IMG/VR virus record: IMGVR_UViG_3300042516_001499
Coordinates: 1-36,149 of that record
Length of the DNA: 36,149 nt
DNA from: a virus
Strand: one strand, 5' to 3'
The translations under genes were made by a program, and so were the position numbers. A model generated the notes under the pieces. It was not told where the DNA came from. It was given only the letters and a program-made list of their open reading frames with translations, and searched no databases. Every line of letters begins with the position of its first letter. Position 1 is the first letter of the stretch. Positions 30,161 through 36,149 of this stretch are shown here, in pieces.

Positions 30161-30353
30161 CACTAAATTCTGCACCAGTTGCCAGGCAATGCGGTCACTC
30201 GAAGGCGGCGTAGTTCGACAGACGCGCGGTGTGCCGCGGTGGATTTGCCAGCCGTGTTTAGCGAAGAAGTCGCCGAGCATCTACCGTAACCAATCAGGCC
30301 GCCCCGCTGACGTTGAAAAGATTATGCGTGGCCTGTACGCGAGACAACGATGA
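30153..30353 (+). CDS. Small zinc-ribbon protein, 66 aa
   Basis: AAGGAG precedes the ATG, which overlaps the upstream stop by 8 bases. MTDTKFCTSCQAMRSLEGGV has C7 and C10, and CQPC has C32 and C35: a four-cysteine zinc ribbon with a 21-residue loop. The C-terminus is basic (NQSGRPADVEKIMRGLYARQ). Phage proteins of this type often bind DNA or RNA; the partner here is unknown. It overlaps the helicase start by 4 bases. Confidence 0.72.
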   Translation: MTDTKFCTSCQAMRSLEGGVVRQTRGVPRWICQPCLAKKSPSIYRNQSGRPADVEKIMRGLYARQR

Positions 30354-31690
30354 AGCTGCGCCCCTATCAAGAAGAGGCGGCCGACTTCCTGTACGAACAC
30401 GACCGCGCGATGATCTTGGCGCCTGTGGGCGCTGGCAAGACGGCGATCACACTGTCTGCGATGGATGAGTTTATTGCCGATTATGTAGTCAATCGCTTTT
30501 TAGTTCTCGCACCCAAGCGCGTCTGCACCAGCGTCTGGCCCGTCGAAGCGCTTAAGTGGACAACGATGCTACACGTCGGCGTTGCGATTGGTTCGGCCAA
30601 AGAGCGCCAGCGCGTGATAGACGATTGGACGTATAACGTCGTCGTCATCAACTACGACAACATTCAGTGGCTACAAGGCCAAGACTTGTCGTCGTTCGAC
30701 GCGATCGTATTCGACGAGCTGACCAAGCTGAAGAACCCTTCTGGCAAACGCTTCAAGGCGCTCGCCCGCGTGTTGGATCAGTTCAAAGTGCGCTGGGGTC
30801 TGACCGGATCGTTTACCAGCAACGGCCTCGAGGACGTGTTCGGGCAGTGCAAAGTCGTCGACGAGAAACTCTTGGGCCGCGCCAAGGGCGCGTTTCTGCA
30901 ACAGTACTTCGTCTGCACCAACCGCGATTTCGGCGAATGGATGCCACGCAAAGGCGCGTTGGACGCGATCATGCAGCGGATCAAGCCGGCCACCTTCGTG
31001 CTAGAGCCGGGCGAGTATCGCGACAAACTGCCGCCGTGCCATGTCGTTGAGATGCGCTGCGCGATCGAGGATCGCACGCCTTACGAGAAGATGAAGCGCG
31101 ACTTCGTGGTCGACTTCCCCGACGCGCAGGCAGTCGCCGCTAATGCCGCGGTCGTCACGGGCAAACTCCAACAGATGGCTTCTGGCTTCGTCTACGACAC
31201 GACTAAACAGGCATCGATTACGCCAGGCAAGTTCACGACTAGCCGACAGGCGGTGTGGTACAGCAATCATAAGTTCGATTTGTTAGCCGATCTTCTGGAG
31301 GAAAATCAACATGCCAATACGATCCTGGTCTACCAGTTTGAAGAGGAACTGGCGGAAATTAAGCGTCGCTATCCGAAGGTTCAGACGCTTGATGATGCTG
31401 ATGCGGTGGAACGCTGGAATAAGGGGTTGGTTGAGCTGTTGGCGGTTCACCCCAAAAGCGCGGGGCACGGACTCAACCTCCAGCACGGCGGCCACCACAT
31501 GGTTTTCATCTCGCTCCCGTGGAGTCTCGAGCTGTACGAGCAGACCGTCGGACGTCTGCATCGTTCCGGGCAACTGCGCGACGTATGGGTGTATGCACTT
31601 CTGGCCGAAAAAACCGTCGACGAAAAAATCTGGGGCGCGCTCCAAGACAAACGAACCATCTCAGACATCGCCATGGAGTCTTTGAAATGA
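30350..31690 (+). CDS. SNF2-like superfamily 2 helicase/ATPase, 446 aa
   Basis: Motif I LAPVGAGKTA (K30), motif II VFDELTKLKN (D122, E123), motif III LTGSFTSN, motif V HPKSAGHGLNLQHGG and motif VI QTVGRLHRSGQ (residues 398-408) give a complete two-domain SF2 core with the SNF2-type 'GxGLNL..A' and RxGQ elements. Length is compact, like phage SNF2/UvsW-type proteins. It probably remodels or branch-migrates DNA with the VRR-NUC nuclease encoded two genes upstream. The start overlaps the zinc-ribbon stop by 4 bases. Confidence 0.9.
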   Translation: MKLRPYQEEAADFLYEHDRAMILAPVGAGKTAITLSAMDEFIADYVVNRFLVLAPKRVCTSVWPVEALKWTTMLHVGVAIGSAKERQRVIDDWTYNVVVINYDNIQWLQGQDLSSFDAIVFDELTKLKNPSGKRFKALARVLDQFKVRWGLTGSFTSNGLEDVFGQCKVVDEKLLGRAKGAFLQQYFVCTNRDFGEWMPRKGALDAIMQRIKPATFVLEPGEYRDKLPPCHVVEMRCAIEDRTPYEKMKRDFVVDFPDAQAVAANAAVVTGKLQQMASGFVYDTTKQASITPGKFTTSRQAVWYSNHKFDLLADLLEENQHANTILVYQFEEELAEIKRRYPKVQTLDDADAVERWNKGLVELLAVHPKSAGHGLNLQHGGHHMVFISLPWSLELYEQTVGRLHRSGQLRDVWVYALLAEKTVDEKIWGALQDKRTISDIAMESLK

Positions 31691-32043
31691 GATGGCTGCT
31701 TATGTTGGCTTGCCTGCCGGCTTTTGCTGGAGTCAGGCTAGTGGAGACGCCGCCTGCGCCGCCGCCGCCAACGCGGGGCGCAACGATATTAGTGCCGGCG
31801 CCAGACGCGCTTTATACCGTTTACTTGACCGGCACCGGGATGCGCGCAGTGCTGACGTCAGAGCAAGGCGGTTCATGCTGGAAACGCTACAAGATGTTTG
31901 CGATCACCGCATACAGCGAGGCATTACACGGTTGCTGGTCGCAGTCAAATGGGATTGTGCATATCGAGCTGCAAGATGGCGACCGCCGCGCGATTCCAGC
32001 AGTGCAGTTTATCCAGGCGACGCCGGAATCTTTGCGGTTTTGA
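31687..32043 (+). CDS. Secreted protein with signal peptide and two cysteines, 118 aa
   Basis: I chose the ATG at 31687, which overlaps the helicase stop (ATGA) and opens with MRWLLMLACLPAFAG, a short Sec-type signal with cleavage after AFA. A Pro-rich linker follows (PPAPPPPTRG, residues 22-31). The mature part has C64 and C83, likely to form a disulfide in the periplasm, and is beta-rich. The longer frame from 31519 overlaps the helicase and is not credible. A periplasmic protein in an early DNA operon is unusual; superinfection or entry control is possible but not shown. Confidence 0.6.
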   Translation: MRWLLMLACLPAFAGVRLVETPPAPPPPTRGATILVPAPDALYTVYLTGTGMRAVLTSEQGGSCWKRYKMFAITAYSEALHGCWSQSNGIVHIELQDGDRRAIPAVQFIQATPESLRF

Positions 32044-32073
32044 TTGAGCAATCGCCCAAGTAAGGAGATAACA

Positions 32074-32265
32074 ATGAAGACACCAAAGGAACTCGACGTC
32101 TTACGCCGCGCGGTGTGGTTCGAGGATACGCCCGAACTGGTCGAAGAATTGAAGGGTATGGGCTTTCCTGAGTACGCCAGGCACCTACACCGGATGCACG
32201 TTTATCATAAGTCGTTAATCGCCGAAATTCGCAAACTCCGACGTGAGCTGAAAGGGAAAACTTGA
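32074..32265 (+). CDS. Small helical early protein, 63 aa
   Basis: AAGGAG is 7 bases upstream of ATG 32074. The product (MKTPKELDVLRRAVWFEDTP, ending IAEIRKLRRELKGKT) is helical, with a C-terminal coiled-coil-like basic helix. No recognised family. The upstream in-frame start lacks a ribosome site. Confidence 0.55.
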   Translation: MKTPKELDVLRRAVWFEDTPELVEELKGMGFPEYARHLHRMHVYHKSLIAEIRKLRRELKGKT

Positions 32266-32459
32266 AAAAATTTACTGAACTCGCTGATTACTTGGACGAC
32301 CACGCCCGCAGCGAACTGGACAACGACGCTGCTGCCATGCTGCGCAAGCTAGGCCGCGTGCATCAGGTCGCCTATGAGATGGTCTGGGCGCGGACGCACG
32401 AACAGAGCAAAGCGGCCTATGTCGAGATGATTGACCTGATCAAGGGAAAAGCCGAATGA
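32262..32459 (+). CDS. Small helical early protein with TTG start, 65 aa
   Basis: Starts at TTG 32262, overlapping the upstream TGA stop (TTGA), with AAGGG 5 bases before. Product starts MKKFTELADYLDDHARSELD and ends YVEMIDLIKGKAE. All-helical and acidic; no family recognised. Confidence 0.55.
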   Translation: MKKFTELADYLDDHARSELDNDAAAMLRKLGRVHQVAYEMVWARTHEQSKAAYVEMIDLIKGKAE

Positions 32460-32629
32460 ACCGTCTTGCTTACTGGAAAGCCAAACTAAAGGTTGCGGTG
32501 GCCGAACACCGCCAACGCACTAAGGTCTACAACCAAGCCGCCCGCGCCTGGGCGCGCTCGGGCAACAGAGTCGAACATCTTGAACGGAAAGTGGAACATG
32601 AAACGATTAAGCTGGCGCGCGCTAAATGA
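32456..32629 (+). CDS. Small basic helical protein, 57 aa
   Basis: The ATG at 32456 overlaps the upstream stop (ATGA), AAGGGAAAA precedes it, and the frame ends in TGA at 32629. Product MNRLAYWKAKLKVAVAEHRQ continues with an Arg/Ala-rich single helix. It overlaps the next gene by 32 bases. Coupled signals on both sides support translation. No family known. Confidence 0.52.
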   Translation: MNRLAYWKAKLKVAVAEHRQRTKVYNQAARAWARSGNRVEHLERKVEHETIKLARAK

Positions 32630-32792
32630 CGTGCTGACCTCCAAAACGGAGGATGAAGTGCTGGAGCTACTGAACCAGGAACGCGCGCAGTTCAAGCGTG
32701 TTGCGGTTTTACAACGGTTACATCAGCGCTACTGCGCGCTGCGGGATGCTCGCGAACGACGGGAAATCCTGTCGGAGGCAACGCATCCATGA
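32598..32792 (+). CDS. Small helical early protein, 64 aa
   Basis: Starts at ATG 32598 with GGAA upstream. Product MKRLSWRALNDVLTSKTEDE contains a leucine-rich helix (VLELLNQERAQFKRVAVLQR) and a long basic helix. The upstream in-frame start at 32493 overlaps the previous gene and lacks a ribosome site. It overlaps the next start by 4 bases. Family not recognised. Confidence 0.55.
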   Translation: MKRLSWRALNDVLTSKTEDEVLELLNQERAQFKRVAVLQRLHQRYCALRDARERREILSEATHP

Positions 32793-33034
32793 AATGCATG
32801 ACGTGTGGCGAACGCACTTACGTGGTCAATGTTATCAGAATGGCAGGTGGCCTACGCCGCCAGCGCAAGTGCAAATCCTGCGGGACAGGCGCGTACAGCG
32901 CCGAGGTGTGGTTAAGAGCAACGGCCAATGGGGCCGAACCTGTTTATACTAAGGAAGAGGCAGCGTTAATAAAAAAGAAAGAGGTTAACGTCCGCCGCGC
33001 AAATGAAGATAGGAGAAAAGAAGATGCTTCGTGA
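32789..33034 (+). CDS. NrdR-like zinc-ribbon protein, 81 aa
   Basis: MKCMTCGERTYVVNVIRMAG has C3 and C6, and RRQRKCKSCGTGAY has C28 and C31. The spacing and the preceding Arg-rich stretch match the zinc ribbon of NrdR-type repressors, but the ATP-cone is absent, as in other short phage versions. The C-terminus is highly charged (RRANEDRRKEDAS). It could be a DNA-binding regulator. It overlaps the upstream stop by 4 bases. Confidence 0.68.
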   Translation: MKCMTCGERTYVVNVIRMAGGLRRQRKCKSCGTGAYSAEVWLRATANGAEPVYTKEEAALIKKKEVNVRRANEDRRKEDAS

Positions 33035-33206
33035 TGGTTACTTTATCAAGGAAGAGCCTCCCAAGATCGGCGCGCATTACACGCCGCAGTTCTATTCCAA
33101 ACCCGCAACGCCCGAAGAGCGGTTCGTACAAGACGTGATGCTGGGTATCATGCCGTACAAAGAGTCGCCCATCACCAAGCTGCTTGGGAGACTTCTACGG
33201 ATATGA
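33024..33206 (+). CDS. Small early protein of unknown function, 60 aa
   Basis: ATG 33024 with AGGAG 8 bases upstream; the in-frame ATG 33003 is less well placed. Product MLRDGYFIKEEPPKIGAHYT then PEERFVQDVMLGIMPYKESP and a basic end. Coupled to the next gene by an ATGA overlap. No family recognised. Confidence 0.55.
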   Translation: MLRDGYFIKEEPPKIGAHYTPQFYSKPATPEERFVQDVMLGIMPYKESPITKLLGRLLRI

Positions 33207-33385
33207 AAGACATGGTCGTTGTTTATTACGCGGCCATCGCGGTGGCCACGTTCGCCTTTCTGGCTATTGGGCTACCTGAGCCTAAAGGCCCGTCACCTAC
33301 CGAGTGCAGTACCAAAGACAACGCAATCTGGCAGACGACGCGTGACCGCGTTATTTGCCAGCAGTTGCGCCGCCGCCTAGTTTGA
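33203..33385 (+). CDS. Small membrane-anchored protein, 60 aa
   Basis: Starts ATGA over the previous stop. One hydrophobic segment (VVVYYAAIAVATFAFLAIGL, about residues 5-24), then PEPKGPSPTECSTKDN and a basic end with two cysteines. Likely an inner-membrane or exported protein. Its 3' end overlaps the opposing Rz gene by 35 bases. Confidence 0.52.
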   Translation: MKDMVVVYYAAIAVATFAFLAIGLPEPKGPSPTECSTKDNAIWQTTRDRVICQQLRRRLV

Positions 33386-33845
33386 GCCGGACGGCTTCGT
33401 ACTGGGCGTAGCACTGCTTGAGGGCGAGGCGGATTTCGTCGGCTTCTCTGGCGAGTCCAACAACCACTTCGCTATCCTCTCGGTAAAGCTCTCTTGGGGT
33501 ACAGCCGCCTGATCCAGCACCGGGGGTACCGGACACGGTACCGGCGGGTACGACCGGGCGCTGGGCGCGCTCGCGCAGGCTGTTGTTAAGAGCGGTATTG
33601 CGAGCAAGCAGATCACGCGTCTCACGGTCTTTCTCCTGTCTTAAATGGTCGGCGTCCGCCTGGATCGCCTGCTGTTTTTCGGCCGCCGCCTGCATGGCCT
33701 TGGCGTGCGCCTCCTGCTGCCGGATGCGCTCGGCGTCCCATTCGGCCTGCACGACCATCTTACCGTGCGACGTCCCTTTGACGTAGCCAGCGCCGCCCGC
33801 AACCGCAACCGCGATGACGGCACCGACAAGAAAATAGGGGTTCAT
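33351..33845 (-). CDS. Rz: Rz-like inner-membrane spanin, 164 aa
   Basis: An N-terminal membrane anchor (PYFLVGAVIAVAVAGGAGYV) is followed by a long charged coiled coil (WDAERIRQQEAHAKAMQAAA to ETRDLLARNTALNNSLRERA). This is the i-spanin layout: type II membrane protein, periplasmic helix. An Rz1 frame is embedded inside (33377-33625). It should connect inner and outer membranes and fuse them at the last lysis step. Length is close to lambda Rz (153 aa). Confidence 0.82.
   Translation of the reverse strand: MNPYFLVGAVIAVAVAGGAGYVKGTSHGKMVVQAEWDAERIRQQEAHAKAMQAAAEKQQAIQADADHLRQEKDRETRDLLARNTALNNSLRERAQRPVVPAGTVSGTPGAGSGGCTPRELYREDSEVVVGLAREADEIRLALKQCYAQYEAVRLKLGGGATAGK
33377..33625 (-). CDS. 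Rz1: Rz1-like outer-membrane spanin lipoprotein, embedded in Rz, 82 aa
   Basis: GTG start at 33625 with AGGAG 7 bases upstream, in a different frame wholly inside the Rz gene. The product MRRVICLLAIPLLTTACASA is a lipoprotein signal with acceptor C17, followed by a Pro-rich mature region (YPPVPCPVPPVLDQ), the classic Rz1 composition. It acts with Rz as the o-spanin. The embedded architecture matches lambda-type spanins. Confidence 0.82.
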   Translation of the reverse strand: MRRVICLLAIPLLTTACASAPSARSYPPVPCPVPPVLDQAAVPQESFTERIAKWLLDSPEKPTKSASPSSSATPSTKPSGSN

Positions 33846-34012
33846 TTTGCTGGCGGCACTTTTGTGCCTTCGAGCTTCTTATGGACTTTGATGGTCTTGC
33901 AGACCTCCATGTCCTTACCCTTGACCTTCTCGGTGCGGCAGACCTTCTTCATCTCACCGCCAGCAAACGCCACCAACGGCACAAACGCAATAAGTGCAAC
34001 GAGTTTCTTCAT
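33842..34012 (-). CDS. Secreted small basic protein, 56 aa
   Basis: ATG 34012 with AGGAG 6 bases upstream. The signal MKKLVALIAFVPLVAFAGGE has a cleavage site after AFA. The mature ~40 residues are Lys-rich with two cysteines (EMKKVCRTEKVKGKDMEVCK), probably a periplasmic disulfide. Its TGA overlaps the Rz ATG, tying it to lysis. Too short for many gene finders. Role in lysis timing or envelope contact is inferred from position. Confidence 0.65.
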   Translation of the reverse strand: MKKLVALIAFVPLVAFAGGEMKKVCRTEKVKGKDMEVCKTIKVHKKLEGTKVPPAK

Positions 34013-34021
34013 CGTAGTCTC

Positions 34022-34441
34022 CTAGTCGATCTCAGGTTGGGGAGCTGGGGGCGGCGCTGCTTTGCCACCGAATCCGGTCACAACAGGCGCAGCGTTCAGT
34101 TGCGGTTCTTGACGCGGCGCTGGTGCGGTCTTCTGCGCGGGTGGCGGTGGGTCAGTCCAGTCGCTGGCCTTGGATACGCCAGGCGGTGGATCGATCAGCT
34201 TGGCCACGCCGTCCTTACCTTTGATGGCCAATAATGTTGCCAAAGCACCAAGTATGTACTTGCTCATATCGGACAACAGCATAAAAAATTGCTTGTCCGC
34301 TGGCGCGATGCCCACCATCGGTTGCGTTACGAATACGACGCTGTACATTGCCAAACTTGACATCATTAGCAGCACGACGCAAAACGTCGAGCCGATGATC
34401 AGCTTGATAACGCTGTCGATCTGGTCAGGTGTCCATTTCAT
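34022..34441 (-). CDS. Holin candidate, 139 aa
   Basis: MKWTPDQIDSVIKLIIGSTF leads into a first hydrophobic span at about residues 14-36 (GSTFCVVLLMMSSLAMYSVV), and a second lies at about 57-72 (MSKYILGALATLLAIKGKDG). The C-terminal ~70 residues are Pro/Ala-rich and soluble. Two spans, a short N-terminus and position between endolysin and Rz fit a class II-like holin. The long Pro-rich tail is unusual. It overlaps the upstream lipoprotein gene by 4 bases. Confidence 0.65.
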   Translation of the reverse strand: MKWTPDQIDSVIKLIIGSTFCVVLLMMSSLAMYSVVFVTQPMVGIAPADKQFFMLLSDMSKYILGALATLLAIKGKDGVAKLIDPPPGVSKASDWTDPPPPAQKTAPAPRQEPQLNAAPVVTGFGGKAAPPPAPQPEID

Positions 34442-34644
34442 TGCTTGGGTTCCTCCGGCTTGAAGTCAGACGCGGGTAGTAGCTGATCTGGGCAGGTGCC
34501 GGTCAGCGCGCAGGTCGGTCGTTGGCATTCGGGCTTCGCCCAGTTTTTGTTATCCATACAGGGATATCGAAACCGGTCTTCGCAGCCAACCAGCCAGACG
34601 ACGCCAGCGAGACTAAGCGCCAAGAATATGAAGCGCGTGATCAT
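34438..34644 (-). CDS. Cysteine-rich lipoprotein, 68 aa
   Basis: MITRFIFLALSLAGVVWLVG plus C21 is a lipoprotein signal (L-V-G-C). The mature part has four further cysteines (C29, C40, C45, C51) in a PC...EC..PTC...TC pattern, likely two disulfides. Conserved short Cys-rich lipoproteins of this kind occur in phage lysis regions; the function is unknown. Its start lies inside the endolysin gene by 32 bases. Confidence 0.65.
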   Translation of the reverse strand: MITRFIFLALSLAGVVWLVGCEDRFRYPCMDNKNWAKPECQRPTCALTGTCPDQLLPASDFKPEEPKQ

Positions 34645-35233
34645 AGTGTTTGATCCTATCCTCTAGTCCAATGTAGCCACCGTTGATGCGCCGGGTCAGC
34701 TCTTTGATGTCGCCCGTGTCCGCCCACTTGTTCAGGTTATTCGTCTCCCAGAACCAGCAGGCGCTCTGCGCTGCGCCCTCGAACGTGCCTAAGTACTCCG
34801 GCACGTCGTTGATGTTCATCTCCAAACTGTCAGCAAAAGACTGATAGTTTGATCGTCCAGTAAGCTGAATAAGGCCGCGGCCACGGAAACGATAACCGTC
34901 ACCAGAAGACTCATCGCCATTGCCCATCCGATTAGCATAGATACGATTTGCAATAGCTTCTTGCTTGTTAGGCCGCGCGCAATACTGATTAGCTGTGACA
35001 TCGTCGGAAAAGTATTTCGGAAAGAGACGCCGTAGCGCCTGGGGTTTGTAATTAAGGTTCTCGACGATGGCCGTAAAACCGCCCGATTCATGGGCGCATT
35101 GGGCGAGGAAGGCCGCCATGCGCTTTGGGGTGTTGATATCGTAATCGGGGAAGAGTTGGGTGAGTGCGCGGTGCCAGTACTCGACGTATTTGTTCTGCGG
35201 GATGATCTGACGGAGTTGGGCTTCAGTAATCAT
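34613..35233 (-). CDS. Endolysin, glycoside hydrolase family 19 (chitinase-like), 206 aa
   Basis: FLAQCAHESGGFTAIVENLN at residues 42-61 carries the two catalytic glutamates E49 and E58, and NYKPQALRRLFPKYF and YRFRGRGLIQLTGRSNY are the usual GH19/lysozyme-like loops. There is no signal peptide or membrane segment, so it needs a holin. The reaction is cleavage of peptidoglycan glycan strands. Its ATG overlaps the upstream stop by 4 bases; AAAGGA lies upstream. Confidence 0.9.
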   Translation of the reverse strand: MITEAQLRQIIPQNKYVEYWHRALTQLFPDYDINTPKRMAAFLAQCAHESGGFTAIVENLNYKPQALRRLFPKYFSDDVTANQYCARPNKQEAIANRIYANRMGNGDESSGDGYRFRGRGLIQLTGRSNYQSFADSLEMNINDVPEYLGTFEGAAQSACWFWETNNLNKWADTGDIKELTRRINGGYIGLEDRIKHYDHALHILGA

Positions 35234-35490
35234 TGACCGTACATCCTTTCAATCTGTATTTCACGCCGCAATTGTTTCATGCGTTTGACTTCCGCGACGG
35301 CCGCTTGTGTCGCGTTGTACATGTCCCAGTACATGAATGCCATGACGGGCATTACGATAAAAAAGCACAGTAGAACGGCCATAACGGTTGCTAGTAAGCC
35401 CCAAGGGACATCTTCATTGTCGCGCTTCTTGTCGTTAGCCACATCAGCCCCACCGCCCACGTTACTACGAAAACGACTGCTGAAATCCAT
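35230..35490 (-). CDS. Small membrane protein upstream of endolysin, 86 aa
   Basis: ATG at 35490 (MDFSSRFRSNVGGGADVAND) with AGGG 4 bases upstream; an in-frame ATG at 35535 is possible and would add 15 residues. One clear hydrophobic span (WGLLATVMAVLLCFFIVMPV plus MAFMYW) is followed by a short basic coiled helix (EVKRMKQLRREIQIER). It overlaps the end of the upstream gene by 100 bases. It may be an accessory holin or entry/lysis membrane factor; the function is not shown. Confidence 0.58.
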   Translation of the reverse strand: MDFSSRFRSNVGGGADVANDKKRDNEDVPWGLLATVMAVLLCFFIVMPVMAFMYWDMYNATQAAVAEVKRMKQLRREIQIERMYGQ

Positions 35491-36080
35491 ACCACCCTGG
35501 CTCTTAGTTCCGCTATTTTTCTTCTGCGTCGCCATCTCGCCATCTGGATAAGTTTGAGTTCTTCTGCGTGCGCCGCCTCCTGCTCGGCTACGATGGTCTT
35601 CCACATCTCTTCGAACTTACTCCAGAGCGCGCCTAGTTCTGGCGGGCTGCGGTACACCATCGTCTCGCGTATTTCCGTCAACATCGCGTCTAGGCGCGTC
35701 GTGATGATGATCCGACGCAACGCCCGCCGACCGATGCTTTCCTCACCCTTGTATACCTTCTTGCCGGCCACTTGCTCGGCCAACAGTGCCTTACTCAGCG
35801 CGTCGTAGTTGTCCATCAACGCGCCTAACTGCTCGCCGATCTCGGTGTAGACGTCGTTCGGATCAGCTTTGGCGATCTGCTGAACGCGCTGCACCTCGGC
35901 GTTGTACTGCTGTTTCTGCTCGACTGTCGGATTAGTAAGCTTGTTGAACTGCTCACGCAAATCCTTCAGTACGTCGGACACCTCGCCGCCTGCGCTTTTG
36001 ATGTCCTTGTAAAGCTGACAGCCCTTCTTGACCGCCGCGACCGCAGCATTGGCAGCAGCAAGAAGGGTTAGCGGATCAAT
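35391..36080 (-). CDS. Membrane-anchored coiled-coil virion/entry protein, 229 aa, probable AUU start
   Basis: The frame opens directly after the preceding stop (TAA-ATT) with GGAGGAG just before it. Starting at the ATT gives (I)DPLTLLAAANAAVAAVKK, a helix-forming N-terminus of the kind conserved phage proteins begin with MDPLTLL. A GTG at 35981 is the first ordinary start but would remove 33 residues. The body is coiled coil (LREQFNKLTNPTVEQKQQYN onward). A C-terminal span (WISAVVFVVTWAVGLMWLTT, about residues 198-217) anchors it in a membrane. It lies between the ejection proteins and lysis genes, so membrane contact during DNA entry or lysis is plausible. Confidence 0.7.
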   Translation of the reverse strand: MDPLTLLAAANAAVAAVKKGCQLYKDIKSAGGEVSDVLKDLREQFNKLTNPTVEQKQQYNAEVQRVQQIAKADPNDVYTEIGEQLGALMDNYDALSKALLAEQVAGKKVYKGEESIGRRALRRIIITTRLDAMLTEIRETMVYRSPPELGALWSKFEEMWKTIVAEQEAAHAEELKLIQMARWRRRRKIAELRARVVWISAVVFVVTWAVGLMWLTTRSATMKMSLGAY

Positions 36081-36149
36081 TTACTCCTCCATCTCAGGCA
36101 CCGGCGCCATTGCGCCTTCCGTCGCTACGCCGCGTACTGCGCCGCGCGC
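36081..36149 (-). CDS. C-terminal end of the large internal virion protein (wraps from position 1)
   Basis: Read on the minus strand from 36149, the frame encodes ARGAVRGVATEGAMAP followed by VPEMEE and TAA (stop at 36081-36083). The first 16 codons repeat, with two base changes, the last 16 codons at the left window edge, so this is the missing end of the gene that starts at 2688. The stop is followed directly by the next gene, with GGAGGAG just before the stop serving as its probable ribosome site. Confidence 0.8.
   Translation of the reverse strand, partial: ARGAVRGVATEGAMAPVPEMEE
36102..36149. repeat. Right copy of 48-base terminal repeat
   Basis: Second copy of the end repeat, followed on the minus strand by VPEMEE and stop. 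Two base differences from the left copy are both synonymous (GCG versus GCA for Ala; CGC versus CGA for Arg). Confidence 0.9.

Noticed and set aside
31519-31686. Longer start for the secreted 118-aa protein
   Set aside because: It overlaps the helicase in another frame and would bury the signal peptide inside a basic sequence.
1-36149. Integrase, phage RNA polymerase, tRNA genes, programmed frameshift in tail genes
   Set aside because: I looked for these and saw no matching motifs, cloverleaf sequences or slippery-site overlaps.

Overview
The window is essentially one complete small tailed-phage genome of about 36.1 kb, either circular or cut at an arbitrary point. The two ends carry near-identical 48-base copies of the same coding sequence, and the large minus-strand gene that runs off the left edge finishes at the right edge. 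The portal (679 aa), HK97-type coat protein, P22 gp4/gp10-like connector proteins and absence of a tail tape measure or sheath indicate podovirus morphology. An Rz/Rz1 spanin pair and several lipoproteins or secreted proteins point to a Gram-negative host. A freshwater or soil proteobacterium is plausible but not shown. I found no integrase, excisionase, phage RNA polymerase, tRNA gene or CRISPR array.

Layout. The late genes form one long minus-strand block that reads leftwards from about 19.9 kb. The order is small terminase, a conserved small protein, large terminase, portal, collagen-containing tail fibre, small tail-fibre-associated genes, scaffold, coat, a minor virion protein between two terminators, small basic and membrane proteins, two connector or tail-tube proteins, a second tail fibre, a cupin, and three large DNA-ejection-type virion proteins. 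The block then continues across the window ends into a membrane-anchored coiled-coil protein and the lysis cassette (GH19 endolysin, lipoprotein, holin candidate, secreted peptide, Rz with embedded Rz1).

The early genes lie on the plus strand in two groups. The first (20.96-23.39 kb) follows a near-consensus sigma70 promoter and encodes small proteins plus a GP88-family protein. The second (29.69-33.39 kb) encodes a VRR-NUC nuclease, an HTH protein, a zinc-ribbon protein, an SNF2-like helicase and several tiny genes. Between them, on the minus strand, is the replication block: a DUF2800/Cas4-like nuclease, a conserved protein, a family A DNA polymerase and a primase-helicase.

The control region at 19.9-20.96 kb holds no large gene. 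It contains nine copies of a 9-base motif (TGCACGTCA or its complement), several perfect palindromes, a pair of 16-base operator-like sites, and promoters facing both ways. It is the best candidate for the origin and/or the early/late switch. Other points worth attention are a probable AUU start codon, a probable leaderless mRNA, and two tail fibres that share a C-terminal domain.
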